Assembly: GCF_021869765.1 (NCBI RefSeq)
Contig: NZ_CP084580.1
Span: 2,790,001 to 2,854,000, forward strand
Direction: 5' to 3'
DNA: 64,000 nt
DNA from: Chryseobacterium sp. MEBOG06
Lineage (GTDB): Bacteria > Bacteroidota > Bacteroidia > Flavobacteriales > Weeksellaceae
Made by a program: the position numbers and the translations under genes. This document shows, one piece after another, positions 45,174-54,235 of the stretch (positions within the stretch are counted from its first letter, which is position 1; every line of letters starts with the position of its first letter). Below the pieces are notes generated by a model. That model did no database searches. It had not been told where the DNA came from and saw nothing but the letters and a program-made list of their open reading frames with translations.

Positions 45174-46040
45174 TTAAAAATGCATCTTTTCATATTCTCT
45201 GAGATCTGCATATCCAAAAAGGACCTGATGATCAGGAGATTTCTCGAATGACCGGTCATATCTAAAATATTTTTCATAATCATCTTCATCTATATAGATA
45301 TCGATCTGACAGGCTTTTATATAATTTCCTTTATCACTATGGCTTTCCTGAGACATTTTAGAATTATCCCAGGACTCATTGTGGCAGCGAAGACACCATT
45401 TTTTGTGAATGGCTTTGTTCCCGCATATTTCACAGTATTCCAAATGCTCAAACAGTTCAGAAATATTCTTTTGCTGATCTTCCGGAAACAGATGAAGAGG
45501 AAGCATTTTCAAAAGAAGATAATAGTTAGGCTCCTGCCACGAAAAACTTTCCACTTTATCCTCTGCCACGGATCTATCCTCTTTATACAGCCATACTCTC
45601 TGAAGATCATAATCCACTTCAGCTCTAGCAATATCCCGAACATTAATAATGCTCTTTTTTCTGACTTTAATATTCAGGTCATCATCAAGCTCAATCATTG
45701 ACTGGCGATCAAGATAATGATTCAGACATAAAGTGGTTTCCCCGGAATCAACAGTTCTTTTTTTTCCTTCGCTTCCACAGATCTCACAGGTTTCTGCAGA
45801 TATAACCAGATATTTACCGGTAATATCTTTAATAATCCCGTTGAGTTCCGGATTTTCTGAGTAAGTATAACACCTTAATTCTCCAGACATTTCTTTTCCG
45901 AAGACATCTTTTTCAAGATTCCAGCCTCCTATGGCGAATTCAAATAACATCTGCCGGATGATTTCATTCCATCCGGTACTGTTAACTGAGAAATTTTTAA
46001 GATTACGCTCTATAAAACGGTCAATATCATCCTGTTTCAT
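45174..46040 (-). CDS. Hypothetical protein with two zinc-finger-like cysteine clusters
   Basis: 288 aa, no signal peptide. Two cysteine clusters look like metal sites: CEICGSEGKKRTVDSGETTLC...H near residue 84, and CEICGNKAIHKKWCLRCHNE near 205. The remainder is acidic and mixed. I do not recognise the family. Its ATG shares one base with the pepE stop (TAATG), so translation is coupled to pepE, but no functional link is obvious. Confidence 0.7.
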   Translation of the reverse strand: MKQDDIDRFIERNLKNFSVNSTGWNEIIRQMLFEFAIGGWNLEKDVFGKEMSGELRCYTYSENPELNGIIKDITGKYLVISAETCEICGSEGKKRTVDSGETTLCLNHYLDRQSMIELDDDLNIKVRKKSIINVRDIARAEVDYDLQRVWLYKEDRSVAEDKVESFSWQEPNYYLLLKMLPLHLFPEDQQKNISELFEHLEYCEICGNKAIHKKWCLRCHNESWDNSKMSQESHSDKGNYIKACQIDIYIDEDDYEKYFRYDRSFEKSPDHQVLFGYADLREYEKMHF

Positions 46041-46732
46041 TACAATGAACTTCCGGATTCTATTTCATAAGGTTCTTTATCTTTTTCAAAGATTCTCGTC
46101 AGTTCACTCCCTTCAACGGTTATATTGTTCCCGGTTCTTCTGATCCAGTTTCCTTCTCTCAGCCCTATTACTTTATTTTCATTCTGAGTAAGGAATTCTT
46201 TAATACGCGTTTCTCTGGTTTCTCCGTTGTGCTTCAAATCCGGGTTTGGATCCAGGTAATGAGGATTGATATTGAACGGAACCAGCCCCATACATTCGAA
46301 GCTCGGCGGATATACGATCGGCATATCATTGGTTGTTTTCATATTCTGACCGCCAATATTGCTTCCTGCACTGCATCCAAGATATGCTTTTCCACCTGTT
46401 ACATTTTCTTTTAAAACAGACATCAAACCTTCTTCATGTAAAGTTTTAACCAATAAAAAGGTATTTCCACCTCCTGTAAAGTAGCCTTTGGCCTGATTTA
46501 CGGCTTCTGCTTTATCTTCAAACTCATGAAGTCCTTTTACCTTAATATTGATGGTTTCAAAAAATGAGCGGGCTTTTTTCGTGTACTCATCATGAGAAAT
46601 ACCTCCGGGTCTTGCAAAAGGAATAAACATAATTTCGTCAATTCCTGTGTATAACTGAATTAATTCTTCTCTTAAATATTCCAGATATTCTCCACCAAAA
46701 ATGGTAGAAGTTGAGGCTAATATGATATTCAT
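46040..46732 (-). CDS. pepE: Dipeptidase E (peptidase family S51)
   Basis: 230 aa, the usual PepE length. It has the class I glutamine amidotransferase-like fold with a catalytic serine in the nucleophile elbow GCSAGSN. Other family blocks include IPFARPGGISHDEYTKKARSFF, GYFTGGGNTFLL and FNINPHYLDPNP (the His region of the triad). It hydrolyses N-terminal Asp-X dipeptides in the cytoplasm. First of two coupled genes on the minus strand. Confidence 0.93.
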   Translation of the reverse strand: MNIILASTSTIFGGEYLEYLREELIQLYTGIDEIMFIPFARPGGISHDEYTKKARSFFETINIKVKGLHEFEDKAEAVNQAKGYFTGGGNTFLLVKTLHEEGLMSVLKENVTGGKAYLGCSAGSNIGGQNMKTTNDMPIVYPPSFECMGLVPFNINPHYLDPNPDLKHNGETRETRIKEFLTQNENKVIGLREGNWIRRTGNNITVEGSELTRIFEKDKEPYEIESGSSL

Positions 46733-46928
46733 GCGGGGATTTTAAATTATATGTATTAAAAAATAATCGAATGACAAAGATAAACTCAAACATCAACGAA
46801 TCAAAAATTAAACTAAAAAAAACATGAATCCCGTTAATATTTTCTAAAAAAACTTAAAGCTTCTAAAATTTAAGCCTTTCTGGAATTATTCTTGAATTTC
46901 AGAAACCAGAACTTTAAAATATAAGATT

Positions 46929-47483
46929 ATGAAAATGGCTAAGATTAATATTAAAAATCTATTTTTAGGTTTAATACTTGTAGGAAGTGCAGGTTTTGTA
47001 AATGCACAGACTACTCAGTCGGATAGTACTGCAGTTGCCGCAACTGCAACAAGTCAGGCAGGTAATCCTGCTATAGAAGGGCTCAAAAAACAAATTGAGG
47101 CAAACCCAAAGGATACAGAATCACTGGCAAAACTGGCAGCTGCCTACCAGGAAGCTTCAGACTGGCCTAATGCAATTGATACCTGGAAAAAAATATCAGC
47201 TTTATTACCAGATTGGGCTCCGTCTTATTACAGTCAGGCCTATGCCTATCAATCTGCTAAAGATGACGCTAATGCAAAAATGGCTTATGAAAAATATATT
47301 GCTACTGTAAAGCCTGCTGAAGTAGAGCAAAATAAGAAGAATCTGGCCTATGCTTATTTTTATATTGCTTTTTCAGAACAGCAAAGTGACCGTGCTAAAG
47401 CAAAAGAGCATATTGCAAAATCATTACAGTATGACCCTACCAATCAGGACGCTTTAAAACTAAGTAAAGCTTTAAATTCATAA
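46929..47483 (+). CDS. Secreted TPR-repeat protein
   Basis: 184 aa. Signal peptide of about 27 residues (LFLGLILVGSAGFVNAQ). The mature chain contains TPR-like helix pairs: PKDTESLAKLAAAYQEASDWPNAIDTWKKI, WAPSYYSQAYAYQSAKDDANAKMAYEKYI and a third YFYIAFSEQQSDRAKAKEHI. It is probably a periplasmic protein-interaction scaffold (inference). Stand-alone gene with a terminator after it. Confidence 0.82.
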   Translation: MKMAKINIKNLFLGLILVGSAGFVNAQTTQSDSTAVAATATSQAGNPAIEGLKKQIEANPKDTESLAKLAAAYQEASDWPNAIDTWKKISALLPDWAPSYYSQAYAYQSAKDDANAKMAYEKYIATVKPAEVEQNKKNLAYAYFYIAFSEQQSDRAKAKEHIAKSLQYDPTNQDALKLSKALNS

Positions 47484-47507
47484 AAGGATATAAATCCAGA
47501 AATTTTA

Positions 47508-47555
47508 AACTGCCCTCACAAAGTGAAATACTTTTTGGGGGCAGTTCATTTTTTA
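47508..47555 (+). terminator. Terminator after TPR gene
   Basis: AACTGCCC / GGGCAGTT arms with an inner AAAGT / ACTTT pairing, followed by a T-run. Confidence 0.75.
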
Positions 47556-47975
47556 TAACCATGTCTTTGTGGCATTTCTAATAAAAACACTCAGCCAACC
47601 CCACAAAAAAGGTTACTATCTTACTGCATAGGCGAAAAAGCCTACAAAAAGTGGGAACAGATAAAGCTGGATTCCTACGGAATCTAAACATTGTATAATT
47701 CTAAAAAAACTTGAGTTCACTTTAGAAAGTGTAGTACCTTCCTGTATAAAGAAGTTCACTTCAGATGAAAATCAAAGATTTTCAAAAACTTATGTGTACT
47801 TTATATCAGCAAAGCCCGAAGCTTAAAATAACAAAAGTATTAAAAATATTTTGTCACTTTTAACTTTCTTGAATCTTCGGTTTGTGGTTAAATAAAACAT
47901 ATAAAATTAATCTAGCTTTTGGTATTATACAGCTTATTTTCCTACCTATTCTGAAGTGTCTCGACCTGGCTACAC

Positions 47976-48128
47976 AAGTACCTACACCCCCTTGGGTAAG
48001 GGGGTAAAGCCCCTTCGGAAGTACCTAAAGACCGTTCATCAAGTACCTCCAGCCCCTTATGCAAGAGGGTAAAGACCCTTCGGAAGTACCTAAAGGCCGT
48101 TCACCAAGTACTTCGAGACTCTTCCACC
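47976..48128. repeat. 65-base tandem direct repeat, about 2.4 copies
   Basis: Copy 1 spans 47976-48040, copy 2 spans 48041-48105 and a partial third begins at 48106. Each full copy begins AAGTACCT and ends ACCGTTCA or GCCGTTCA plus two bases, with CCCTTCGGAAGTACCTAAAG in the middle. Copy 1 contains a perfect hairpin ACCCCCTT-GGGT-AAGGGGGT that is degraded in copy 2. The unit length is not a multiple of 3 and frames are closed, so it is not coding. Confidence 0.8.
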
Positions 48129-48296
48129 AAGCCTGCAGACCTCTGGAAGGCCATTTACGCTTTTCACGCCTTCATTCGGCAGCAGAACATCTATATATCT
48201 ATCAAACTTTTCCTGAAATCATTCAAACCTTATTTTAGGAGGCATTTTTTATAAAAATCCAGTATTTATACGTAATCATATCATTAAAATTTGAAA

Positions 48297-48304
48297 TAGT
48301 TTTG
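48297..48304 (+). promoter_or_regulatory. -7 promoter box upstream of 48417
   Basis: TAGTTTTG, a TAnnTTTG match about 110 bases before the start codon, which would give a long 5' UTR. Confidence 0.4.
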
Positions 48305-48416
48305 TAAATCCAATTTCACAATATCATTGATATATCTTGTTTTACGTAAAAAATAATCGCATAGATATATTTATGATTGATTAAAAACTAATATACCAAA
48401 AACTAATAACTAAGGC

Positions 48417-49814
48417 ATGAAAGTTAAACATTTTTATTCCCTGATCGTCCTATGTACGGCGGTCCCCATGGCGTATTCTCAGGTAGGAATCAACACCCCT
48501 ACCCCGCACGCAACTTTGGATGTTGTGGCAAGTACAAACCCTAATGTGACGGATGGTATTTTACCTCCCAGAGTTTCTAAACAGCAATTGGCTGAAAAAG
48601 AATCCGGAATTTACGGAAGTGATCAGACAGGAGCAATTGTTTATATTACAGACGCTACTGCGCCCTCTGGATCAATACCGAGTATAGCGCGGGTTGGCAG
48701 TATTCACAATACAGGATATCACTACTTCACAGGATGGCAGTGGGTTCCTTTTTCCGTAAATCTTTACAATTCGGATGGAATTCTTTCGGAAAACAGAGTG
48801 GTGACACAAGATGCCAATACTTTAGCATTTACTTCTACTTCTGTCAATGGTTTTTCTGTGGACGGAACTACACTTTCTGTGGACGCTTCTAATCACAGAA
48901 TTGGATTTGGAACAAGCTCACCCGAAACAAAATTTCATGTAGTTTCTACCACTCCGGGAGCAAACAGATATAATCTTATTGATGCTACCACCGGAGCAAG
49001 TCAATATGGAATTATGGCCTTAAGAAATACTTCGGCTTTGGCTTCAGGAAATTATTCTTTACTTGGCTTTACCAATAATGGACCCTCTGCGGGAGGTGCC
49101 AACTGGGTGTTGGGATCTATTCGTACCGGGGCAACGTTGACGAATGGTACAGAGGAAGATTTCTATATTGGAAATTCAATAGGCGGAATTTTAAATGAAA
49201 AAATGAGAATTAACCCTATCACAGGAAATATAGGTATAGGAACAACGGCTGCTACGAACAGACTTCATATAAATTCTAACAATCCTGTTAGACTGGAAGG
49301 ACTACAGCCTTCTTCAGGCTCTACAGGAACTTTAACGGTGAACAATAAGGGTGTTGTACAACTACAAAACTCATCAAGCATAAGTGCCGTAAGAGGTACT
49401 GGCTCTGCAATCATCACGTTGAATAATACACTTACCAACACCGTAATTTCCACAAAAAATTTCGATAATCTGAATGAGCTTACGGGAAATACATTCACAC
49501 CGGTTTCAACCGGGCTATATAAGATTGATTTTATAATTAATTATCCTCAAAGAACTGTGGATGAAGACAATGGGGATGGCTATTTAGGATATTCTAAAAT
49601 CAGCTTAAACGGAGTTCAGCAGTCATTCACAAGCACCAAAGTAACTGTGCCGGAAGCATCCGGAACCCCATCATTTGTGACGTGCACGAATTCAACGGTA
49701 TTAAAGATGAGTGCTGGTGAGATACTTTCATTTCAGGCACTCTCTTTCGGATCAACGGCAGATTCTTCAAATATTACAGCACCTTTTGCCATTAATGTAA
49801 TTCGAATAGATTAA
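48417..49814 (+). CDS. Secreted tail-fibre-like surface protein
   Basis: 465 aa. Signal peptide 1-21 (AVPMAYS), then the phrase QVGINTPTPHATLDV, which recurs in altered form as RIGFGTSSPETKFHV and IGIGTTAATNRLHIN. These are beta-helix/tail-fibre-type repeats often seen in Bacteroidota secreted proteins. The last 140 residues (AIITLNNTLTNTVISTKNFDNLNELTGNTFTPVSTGLYKIDF...) look like a C1q/TNF-like jelly roll. No T9SS domain is seen. Probably a trimeric surface structure; role unknown. Confidence 0.75.
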   Translation: MKVKHFYSLIVLCTAVPMAYSQVGINTPTPHATLDVVASTNPNVTDGILPPRVSKQQLAEKESGIYGSDQTGAIVYITDATAPSGSIPSIARVGSIHNTGYHYFTGWQWVPFSVNLYNSDGILSENRVVTQDANTLAFTSTSVNGFSVDGTTLSVDASNHRIGFGTSSPETKFHVVSTTPGANRYNLIDATTGASQYGIMALRNTSALASGNYSLLGFTNNGPSAGGANWVLGSIRTGATLTNGTEEDFYIGNSIGGILNEKMRINPITGNIGIGTTAATNRLHINSNNPVRLEGLQPSSGSTGTLTVNNKGVVQLQNSSSISAVRGTGSAIITLNNTLTNTVISTKNFDNLNELTGNTFTPVSTGLYKIDFIINYPQRTVDEDNGDGYLGYSKISLNGVQQSFTSTKVTVPEASGTPSFVTCTNSTVLKMSAGEILSFQALSFGSTADSSNITAPFAINVIRID

Positions 49815-49889
49815 TCATTTATTTGACTGAAAATAAACCGGGTAAAAATTCCCATTTACCTTTAGAGACAGGATTCTATCAACACAGAT

Positions 49890-49928
49890 AAAAAGGACAT
49901 TTGCGCTTCAGCAGATGTCCTTTTTTAT
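49890..49928 (+). terminator. Terminator after tail-fibre-like gene
   Basis: AAAAAGGACAT / ATGTCCTTTTT arms around a 14-base loop, then more T. Confidence 0.8.
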
Positions 49929-50030
49929 TAAACACTCTTGTAATATAACATTTGTAAGTGAGGACATTCCCGTTATCACACGATTTGTACGGTGTGATTT
50001 TTATTTCAAAAGACTTTGATCTTAAACGTT

Positions 50031-50525
50031 TTATCCTTCATTAATTTTTTTCCCGAAAAAATCTGTTTCTCCGTGCAAATGGCGGATGATCTTTTCAATA
50101 TTCCTTTCTCTGCCTGCTTCTGTTTTCAGGTTATTGATGTACCGGATAAGTTCATTCTTTCTGGATGGGATCAGGTTTTCAAAGTTTTTACCTGCAACTG
50201 AACTGGCTTTAATAGCTTCATCCAGTTTGGGGTGGATAGAAATGCTTCTGTCAGAATCATCATATTCCAATTCTACTTCAATGATCTCTCCTACTCTCTT
50301 CGGCGAATTTTTCAGCATTGTTGTATTGATGTACAATCTCCATTCTCCCAGATACTTCATAAGGTTCTGCCGGAATTCTTTTCCATTCACAGATCCTTTC
50401 ACCGGTATAGGGCTTTTACTCTTTTCTGAATTTTCAAAAATGACATTCAAAATTTCTTCGGGAACAAAAACAAAAGGATTGATCCCAATAATTTCCAATG
50501 TAGTGCTGAAGGTATTTGTTTTCAT
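50031..50525 (-). CDS. DUF1905 and YdeI/OmpD-associated domain protein
   Basis: 164 aa. The N-terminal 95 residues match DUF1905 (FVFVPEEILNVIFENSEKSKSPIPVKGSVNGKEFRQNLMKY ... WRLYINTTMLK). The C-terminal part matches the YdeI/OmdA module (FENLIPSRKNELIRYINNLKTEAGRERNIEKIIRHL). Proteins of this type have been associated with protection against bacteriocins or peptides, but the biochemical role is not established. Cytoplasmic; single gene. Confidence 0.85.
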   Translation of the reverse strand: MKTNTFSTTLEIIGINPFVFVPEEILNVIFENSEKSKSPIPVKGSVNGKEFRQNLMKYLGEWRLYINTTMLKNSPKRVGEIIEVELEYDDSDRSISIHPKLDEAIKASSVAGKNFENLIPSRKNELIRYINNLKTEAGRERNIEKIIRHLHGETDFFGKKINEG

Positions 50526-50708
50526 GAAAGATGAAGGTTAAGCGTTGACAGTAAAATTAATTATTAGATTTTAAATCCGCTGAATTTTATTTTTTAGTCA
50601 GTTTCAGGAACCAAACCCAAAATCCTAAACTTTCTGTTTTATCAATTCTTAACACTTTTCCGCCACTTTATGTTTCAATTTTAAGTTTCATCTCCTACAT
50701 TAATTCCC

Positions 50709-50716
50709 TATCTTTG
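50709..50716 (+). promoter_or_regulatory. Promoter of transaldolase gene
   Basis: TATCTTTG, a perfect -7 box 23 bases before the start codon. TTTC at 50686-50689, 19 bases upstream, is one base from the -33 consensus. Confidence 0.6.
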
Positions 50717-50739
50717 CATCAATAAATCTATTTATCAAA

Positions 50740-51393
50740 ATGAAATTTTTTATTGACACAGCTAATTTAGAGCAAATCAAGGAAGCAAGAGACCTTGGAA
50801 TTTTAGATGGTGTAACCACTAATCCTTCATTAATGGCTAAAGAAGGTATTCAGGGAACTGAAGCTATCAAAAACCATTACAAAACGATCTGCGAGCTTGT
50901 AGACGGAGATATTTCTGCGGAGGTTCTTTCTACTACGTATGAAGAAATGATCAAAGAAGGAGACGAATTGGCTGCTATCCACCCTAATATCGTTGTAAAA
51001 ATCCCAATGATCAAAGATGGGATCAAAGCTTTGAAATATTTTTCTGATAAGGGAATCAAAACAAACTGTACGCTTATTTTCTCCGCAGGACAGGCACTTT
51101 TAGCAGCTAAAGCTGGTGCTAATTACGTTTCTCCTTTCTTAGGAAGACTGGATGATATCTCAACAGACGGATTAAACTTAATCCAGGAGATCAGATTGAT
51201 TTTTGATAACTATATGTATGATACAGAAATCTTAGCGGCTTCTATCCGTCACTCAATGCACATCATCGACTGTGCTAAAATTGGGGCTGATGTGATTACA
51301 TCTCCACTTCCTCCGATCTTAAGCTTATTAAAGCATCCATTAACAGACAGCGGACTGGCTCAGTTTATTGCAGATTCTCAGAAATTGGCATAA
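50740..51393 (+). CDS. tal: Transaldolase / fructose-6-phosphate aldolase family
   Basis: 217 aa, the short TalC/FSA form. It begins [36 protein letters not shown] and has the Schiff-base lysine in [12 protein letters not shown] (near residue 87). Other family blocks are [32 protein letters not shown] and [22 protein letters not shown]. It acts in the non-oxidative pentose phosphate pathway; sequence alone does not separate transaldolase from F6P aldolase activity. Single gene with a strong terminator. Confidence 0.95.
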   Translation: MKFFIDTANLEQIKEARDLGILDGVTTNPSLMAKEGIQGTEAIKNHYKTICELVDGDISAEVLSTTYEEMIKEGDELAAIHPNIVVKIPMIKDGIKALKYFSDKGIKTNCTLIFSAGQALLAAKAGANYVSPFLGRLDDISTDGLNLIQEIRLIFDNYMYDTEILAASIRHSMHIIDCAKIGADVITSPLPPILSLLKHPLTDSGLAQFIADSQKLA

Positions 51394-51415
51394 AACCAGA
51401 CCACATTTTATATAT

Positions 51416-51445
51416 AACCCCCGGAACTTCGTTCCGGGGGTTTTC
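51416..51445 (+). terminator. Terminator after transaldolase
   Basis: AACCCCCGGAAC-TTC-GTTCCGGGGGTT, a perfect 12-base GC-rich stem followed by a T-run. Confidence 0.92.
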
Positions 51446-51521
51446 AGTTTATGATGATAAATTAAATATCATATCTTGATTTAACTACTTTCTCACATCT
51501 GAATCCAAAAAATAAAAGATC

Positions 51522-52514
51522 ATGAAAAAAAATATGCTTTTATTCGCGTTATGTTCTTTTATCTTTGGGTTTTCTCAAAACATCATCTTTTCAAAAGAAA
51601 AACTGGAACAGCTTGATGAATTCAATCATGAAAATAAGAGCCGGGCTTTTATCATCTATCAAAACGGAAATATCATTAGTGAAAAATATTTCGGCACAAA
51701 GATCATCAATAAGCAGCCTTTTGATGAAAATTCCAACTGGTACTGGGCTTCTGCAGGGAAATCTCTAACCTCTGTTCTCATCGGGATTGCCCAGCAGCAG
51801 AATTTCTTACATATAGATGACCCTGTTTCAAAATATTTAGGTAAATGGACAGGGATGGATAAAAAAGATGAGGATAAAATCACCATCAGAAATCTTCTGA
51901 CAATGACTTCCGGAATAGATTACAATCAGGATCAGCAATGTAAATCCGGCAATTGTTTTGTGTTTAAGAATCCTGCGGGAAGTTTCTGGTATTATGACAC
52001 TTCCGCATATTCCCAACTGGCAAAAGTAATAGAAAAAGCAAGCAGTAAAAGCATGGATCAATATACTTCGGAAAATCTATACGGTTCAGGAATTTCAGGA
52101 AAATGGATTCCTACTCAGAACGGGCTGCTGTTTTCAAGTAATGCGAAGAGCTTTTTGCAGTTTGGGAAACTGGTTTTAAACAAAGGGAAACTGAATGGGA
52201 AAACTTATTATCAATATGATGATTATTTTCAGCAGATGACCAGTACTTCCCAGAATCTGAATCTTTCCTACGGCTACCTGTGGTGGCTCAATGGGAAAGG
52301 TGAGATAAAAGTACCCGGATTTGAAAAGTCTTTCAACCAGTCATTGGTTCCTGATGCTCCTAAAGATATGTTTTCTGCATTGGGTAAAAATGGCCAAATT
52401 CTTGATATTATTCCCAGTGAAAATATTATTATTCTAAGAATGGGTGAAAACCCGGATGTATCTGATAGCATTATAAAGTTCCACAAAGAGCTATGGGATA
52501 AGATTCTGGAATAA
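51522..52514 (+). CDS. Serine hydrolase, class C beta-lactamase fold
   Basis: 330 aa with a signal peptide (1-19, FIFGFSQ). The catalytic SxxK is SAGK in YWASAGKSLTSVLIGIAQ. The region FWYYDTSAYSQLAKVIEKAS holds the Tyr motif (Y-x-N is replaced by Y-S-Q), and LSYGYLWWLNGKGE plus FSALGKNGQ cover the expected KTG/HxG region. Members include beta-lactamases, D-aminopeptidases and esterases, so substrate is open. Its weak KTG match argues against assuming antibiotic resistance. Single gene. Confidence 0.85.
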   Translation: MKKNMLLFALCSFIFGFSQNIIFSKEKLEQLDEFNHENKSRAFIIYQNGNIISEKYFGTKIINKQPFDENSNWYWASAGKSLTSVLIGIAQQQNFLHIDDPVSKYLGKWTGMDKKDEDKITIRNLLTMTSGIDYNQDQQCKSGNCFVFKNPAGSFWYYDTSAYSQLAKVIEKASSKSMDQYTSENLYGSGISGKWIPTQNGLLFSSNAKSFLQFGKLVLNKGKLNGKTYYQYDDYFQQMTSTSQNLNLSYGYLWWLNGKGEIKVPGFEKSFNQSLVPDAPKDMFSALGKNGQILDIIPSENIIILRMGENPDVSDSIIKFHKELWDKILE

Positions 52515-52515
52515 A

Positions 52516-52571
52516 TGAGATTGTCTCAAAAGTAATTTTATTCTACTTTTGGGACAATCTCTGTTTTTTTG
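52516..52571. terminator. Bidirectional terminator
   Basis: Long stem GAGATTGTCTCAAAAGTA / TACTTTTGGGACAATCTC (18 pairs with one wobble) between convergent genes; the plus side continues in T7. Confidence 0.88.
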
Positions 52572-52578
52572 GTGGGTA

Positions 52579-53451
52579 TTATCTCAGGAGATCCAGTTCA
52601 ATGATGTTATTATCCTTTTTTATATCACTTATCTGCCTGGCTTCTCTGTCTTTTTTACCTTTCTCAGAGGTTGCCACTGTTTTCCCTGAATCATCTATTT
52701 CTTCAATAACAATACCCTGAGCTATCATTTGTCTCTCACTTTTCATGGGATCGGCACGATAGTCTTTAAAGGCTTTTCTGTATTTTGCTTCATTCACTGT
52801 AATCAGAGGGCTATAACGTTCTTTATTTTTGGTACTCTTCCATTCGTATCCTGCCGGAAGTTTTTTATTCCCTTTTAATTCAAATGAATGAGAATGAGTA
52901 ACATCTTCAAGTTTTACGATCAGTCCGGGAAGTCCATAAAATTTATATGGGCCATCCTGAATAGGGAGATCAGAGGTAAACCAGGCGGTCCATTTTCTTC
53001 CTGCAAAGTCACAAACGGCCTTCTGAGTAGTAAGTCCTCCTACTTTTTCTTTATCCGGCAGAATCTTCCAGTCCTGTTTTCTTACATCCTGCACCATATA
53101 TTCTTCAGCAGACAGATTATTGAAAAAATTCATCGCGTAATTGGGATACATTTTTTCAACCGTGTAGCGTATTTTACCTTTAAATTTAACTGATGACAGG
53201 TCTAATTCATTATTCCCTGCCTGAAGCTGCTTTTCCATAACAACTCTCATAAGCGAGTCTGATTCAAAAGAATCTTTACTGTAGAATTTTGATCCTTTAG
53301 ATGCAACATCAAGAAGCATTATTTCAGTTTCCGCTTTGTCTTTAGCAGTAGAATCAATGATATATTTATACTCATAAATAAATCGCTGGTTCTGAGCGTT
53401 CATCACGACTCCCAATAAGAGAGTCAATGTGATGGTTATCAGTTTTTTCAT
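52579..53451 (-). CDS. GLPGLI family secreted protein
   Basis: 290 aa with a signal peptide (1-19, VVMNAQ). It contains the family-naming FYGLPGLIVKLED (about residue 180) preceded by AVCDFAGRKWTAWFTSDLPIQDGPYKF, the most conserved block of GLPGLI proteins. These are abundant in Bacteroidota; their function is not known, though they often lie near TonB receptors or peptidases. It starts 7 bases after the maa stop, so the two are co-transcribed. A paralogue lies at 54236. Confidence 0.92.
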   Translation of the reverse strand: MKKLITITLTLLLGVVMNAQNQRFIYEYKYIIDSTAKDKAETEIMLLDVASKGSKFYSKDSFESDSLMRVVMEKQLQAGNNELDLSSVKFKGKIRYTVEKMYPNYAMNFFNNLSAEEYMVQDVRKQDWKILPDKEKVGGLTTQKAVCDFAGRKWTAWFTSDLPIQDGPYKFYGLPGLIVKLEDVTHSHSFELKGNKKLPAGYEWKSTKNKERYSPLITVNEAKYRKAFKDYRADPMKSERQMIAQGIVIEEIDDSGKTVATSEKGKKDREARQISDIKKDNNIIELDLLR

Positions 53452-53458
53452 TAGTATT

Positions 53459-54031
53459 TTAGTTTTGGTTCTCTCCGGAAATATCTCTCACTACTCTGCA
53501 TGGGTTTCCTACTGCTACTACACTATCCGGAATGTCTTTGGTAACAACGCTTCCCGCACCTACTACAGAATTCTTACCAATAGAAACTCCCGGAAGAACA
53601 ACAACATTCCCTCCCAGCCAAACATTATCTCCTACGGTAATAGGACGAGCATATTCCAGCCCTTGATTTCTCTGTTTGGCATCCAGCGGATGGCCGGCTG
53701 TATAAAAACTGCAATTAGGCCCAATGAAAACATTATCTCCAAACTGAACTTTGGCGCAGTCTAAAATGACAAGGTTGTGATTGGCATAAAAGTTCTCTCC
53801 CACTTCTATATTATACCCATAATCACACCAGAATGACGGTTCTATACAGAGGTTTTCTTTGGTACTGCCAAGGATATTTCTAAGCAATTCACTTCTTCTT
53901 TGCGCATCAGAATTTTTCAATCCGTTATATTCCACACAGAGATCTTTACAGGCAATGCGTTCCTGGATCAGCTGCTTGTCATAATTGGCATCGTAAAGAA
54001 GTCCCGCTGCACATTTTTCCTTTTCTGTCAT
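53459..54031 (-). CDS. maa: Maltose O-acetyltransferase family (hexapeptide repeat)
   Basis: 190 aa, the usual length for Maa/NodL/LacA sugar acetyltransferases. It begins with the Mac domain (MTEKEKCAAGLLYDANYDKQLIQERIACKDL...), followed by the left-handed beta-helix of hexapeptide repeats (VILDCAKVQFGDNVFIGPNCSFYTAGHPLDAKQRN, with the catalytic His of TAGHPL) and the GDNVWLGGNVVVLPGVSIGKNSVVGAGSVVTKDIPD block. Transfers acetyl from acetyl-CoA to a sugar. First gene of a pair with a GLPGLI protein, an odd partnership. Confidence 0.92.
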   Translation of the reverse strand: MTEKEKCAAGLLYDANYDKQLIQERIACKDLCVEYNGLKNSDAQRRSELLRNILGSTKENLCIEPSFWCDYGYNIEVGENFYANHNLVILDCAKVQFGDNVFIGPNCSFYTAGHPLDAKQRNQGLEYARPITVGDNVWLGGNVVVLPGVSIGKNSVVGAGSVVTKDIPDSVVAVGNPCRVVRDISGENQN

Positions 54032-54183
54032 AAGTTTTATAATTGATAATTATTGGTTTTAAAGCCTTAATGTGTTGTTACTTGAAAGTTAAGAATTTTC
54101 TAATAAAAAGATCAGCTGATATTTATCAATCAAATTCCTTTAAATGACTGCCAATATTTCATTCTTTTTCTTGTTTTAATAAC

Positions 54184-54212
54184 AGAAAAAGGATGTCAAT
54201 CAATGACATCCT
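54184..54212 (-). terminator. Terminator of the upstream GLPGLI gene
   Basis: GGATGTCA-ATCAA-TGACATCC, perfect 8-base stem. The minus strand continues CTTTTTC, so it ends transcription coming from 55141. Confidence 0.8.
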
Positions 54213-54235
54213 GCTGTATAAAAAATGATATAATT

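Larger units (their letters stand above)
47556..48416. other. Long non-coding stretch with repeat fragments
   Basis: About 860 bases with no credible gene on either strand. It contains hairpin fragments (TAGGC-GAAAAA-GCCTA near 47630-47645; CACTTT/AAAGTG near 47718-47731; GAAAATC-AAA-GATTTTC at 47768-47784), a 65-base tandem repeat at 47976-48128, and a -7 promoter box at 48297 for the next gene. It reads like a collection point for intergenic repeat debris. Confidence 0.6.

Noticed and set aside
47976..48128. CRISPR-like or coding repeat
   Set aside because: Copies are directly adjacent with no unique spacers, and the 65-base unit closes all reading frames.
51522..52514. Calling the serine hydrolase a beta-lactamase resistance gene
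   Set aside because: SxxK is present but the Tyr-Asn and KTG motifs are weak; the fold is shared by esterases and peptidases.
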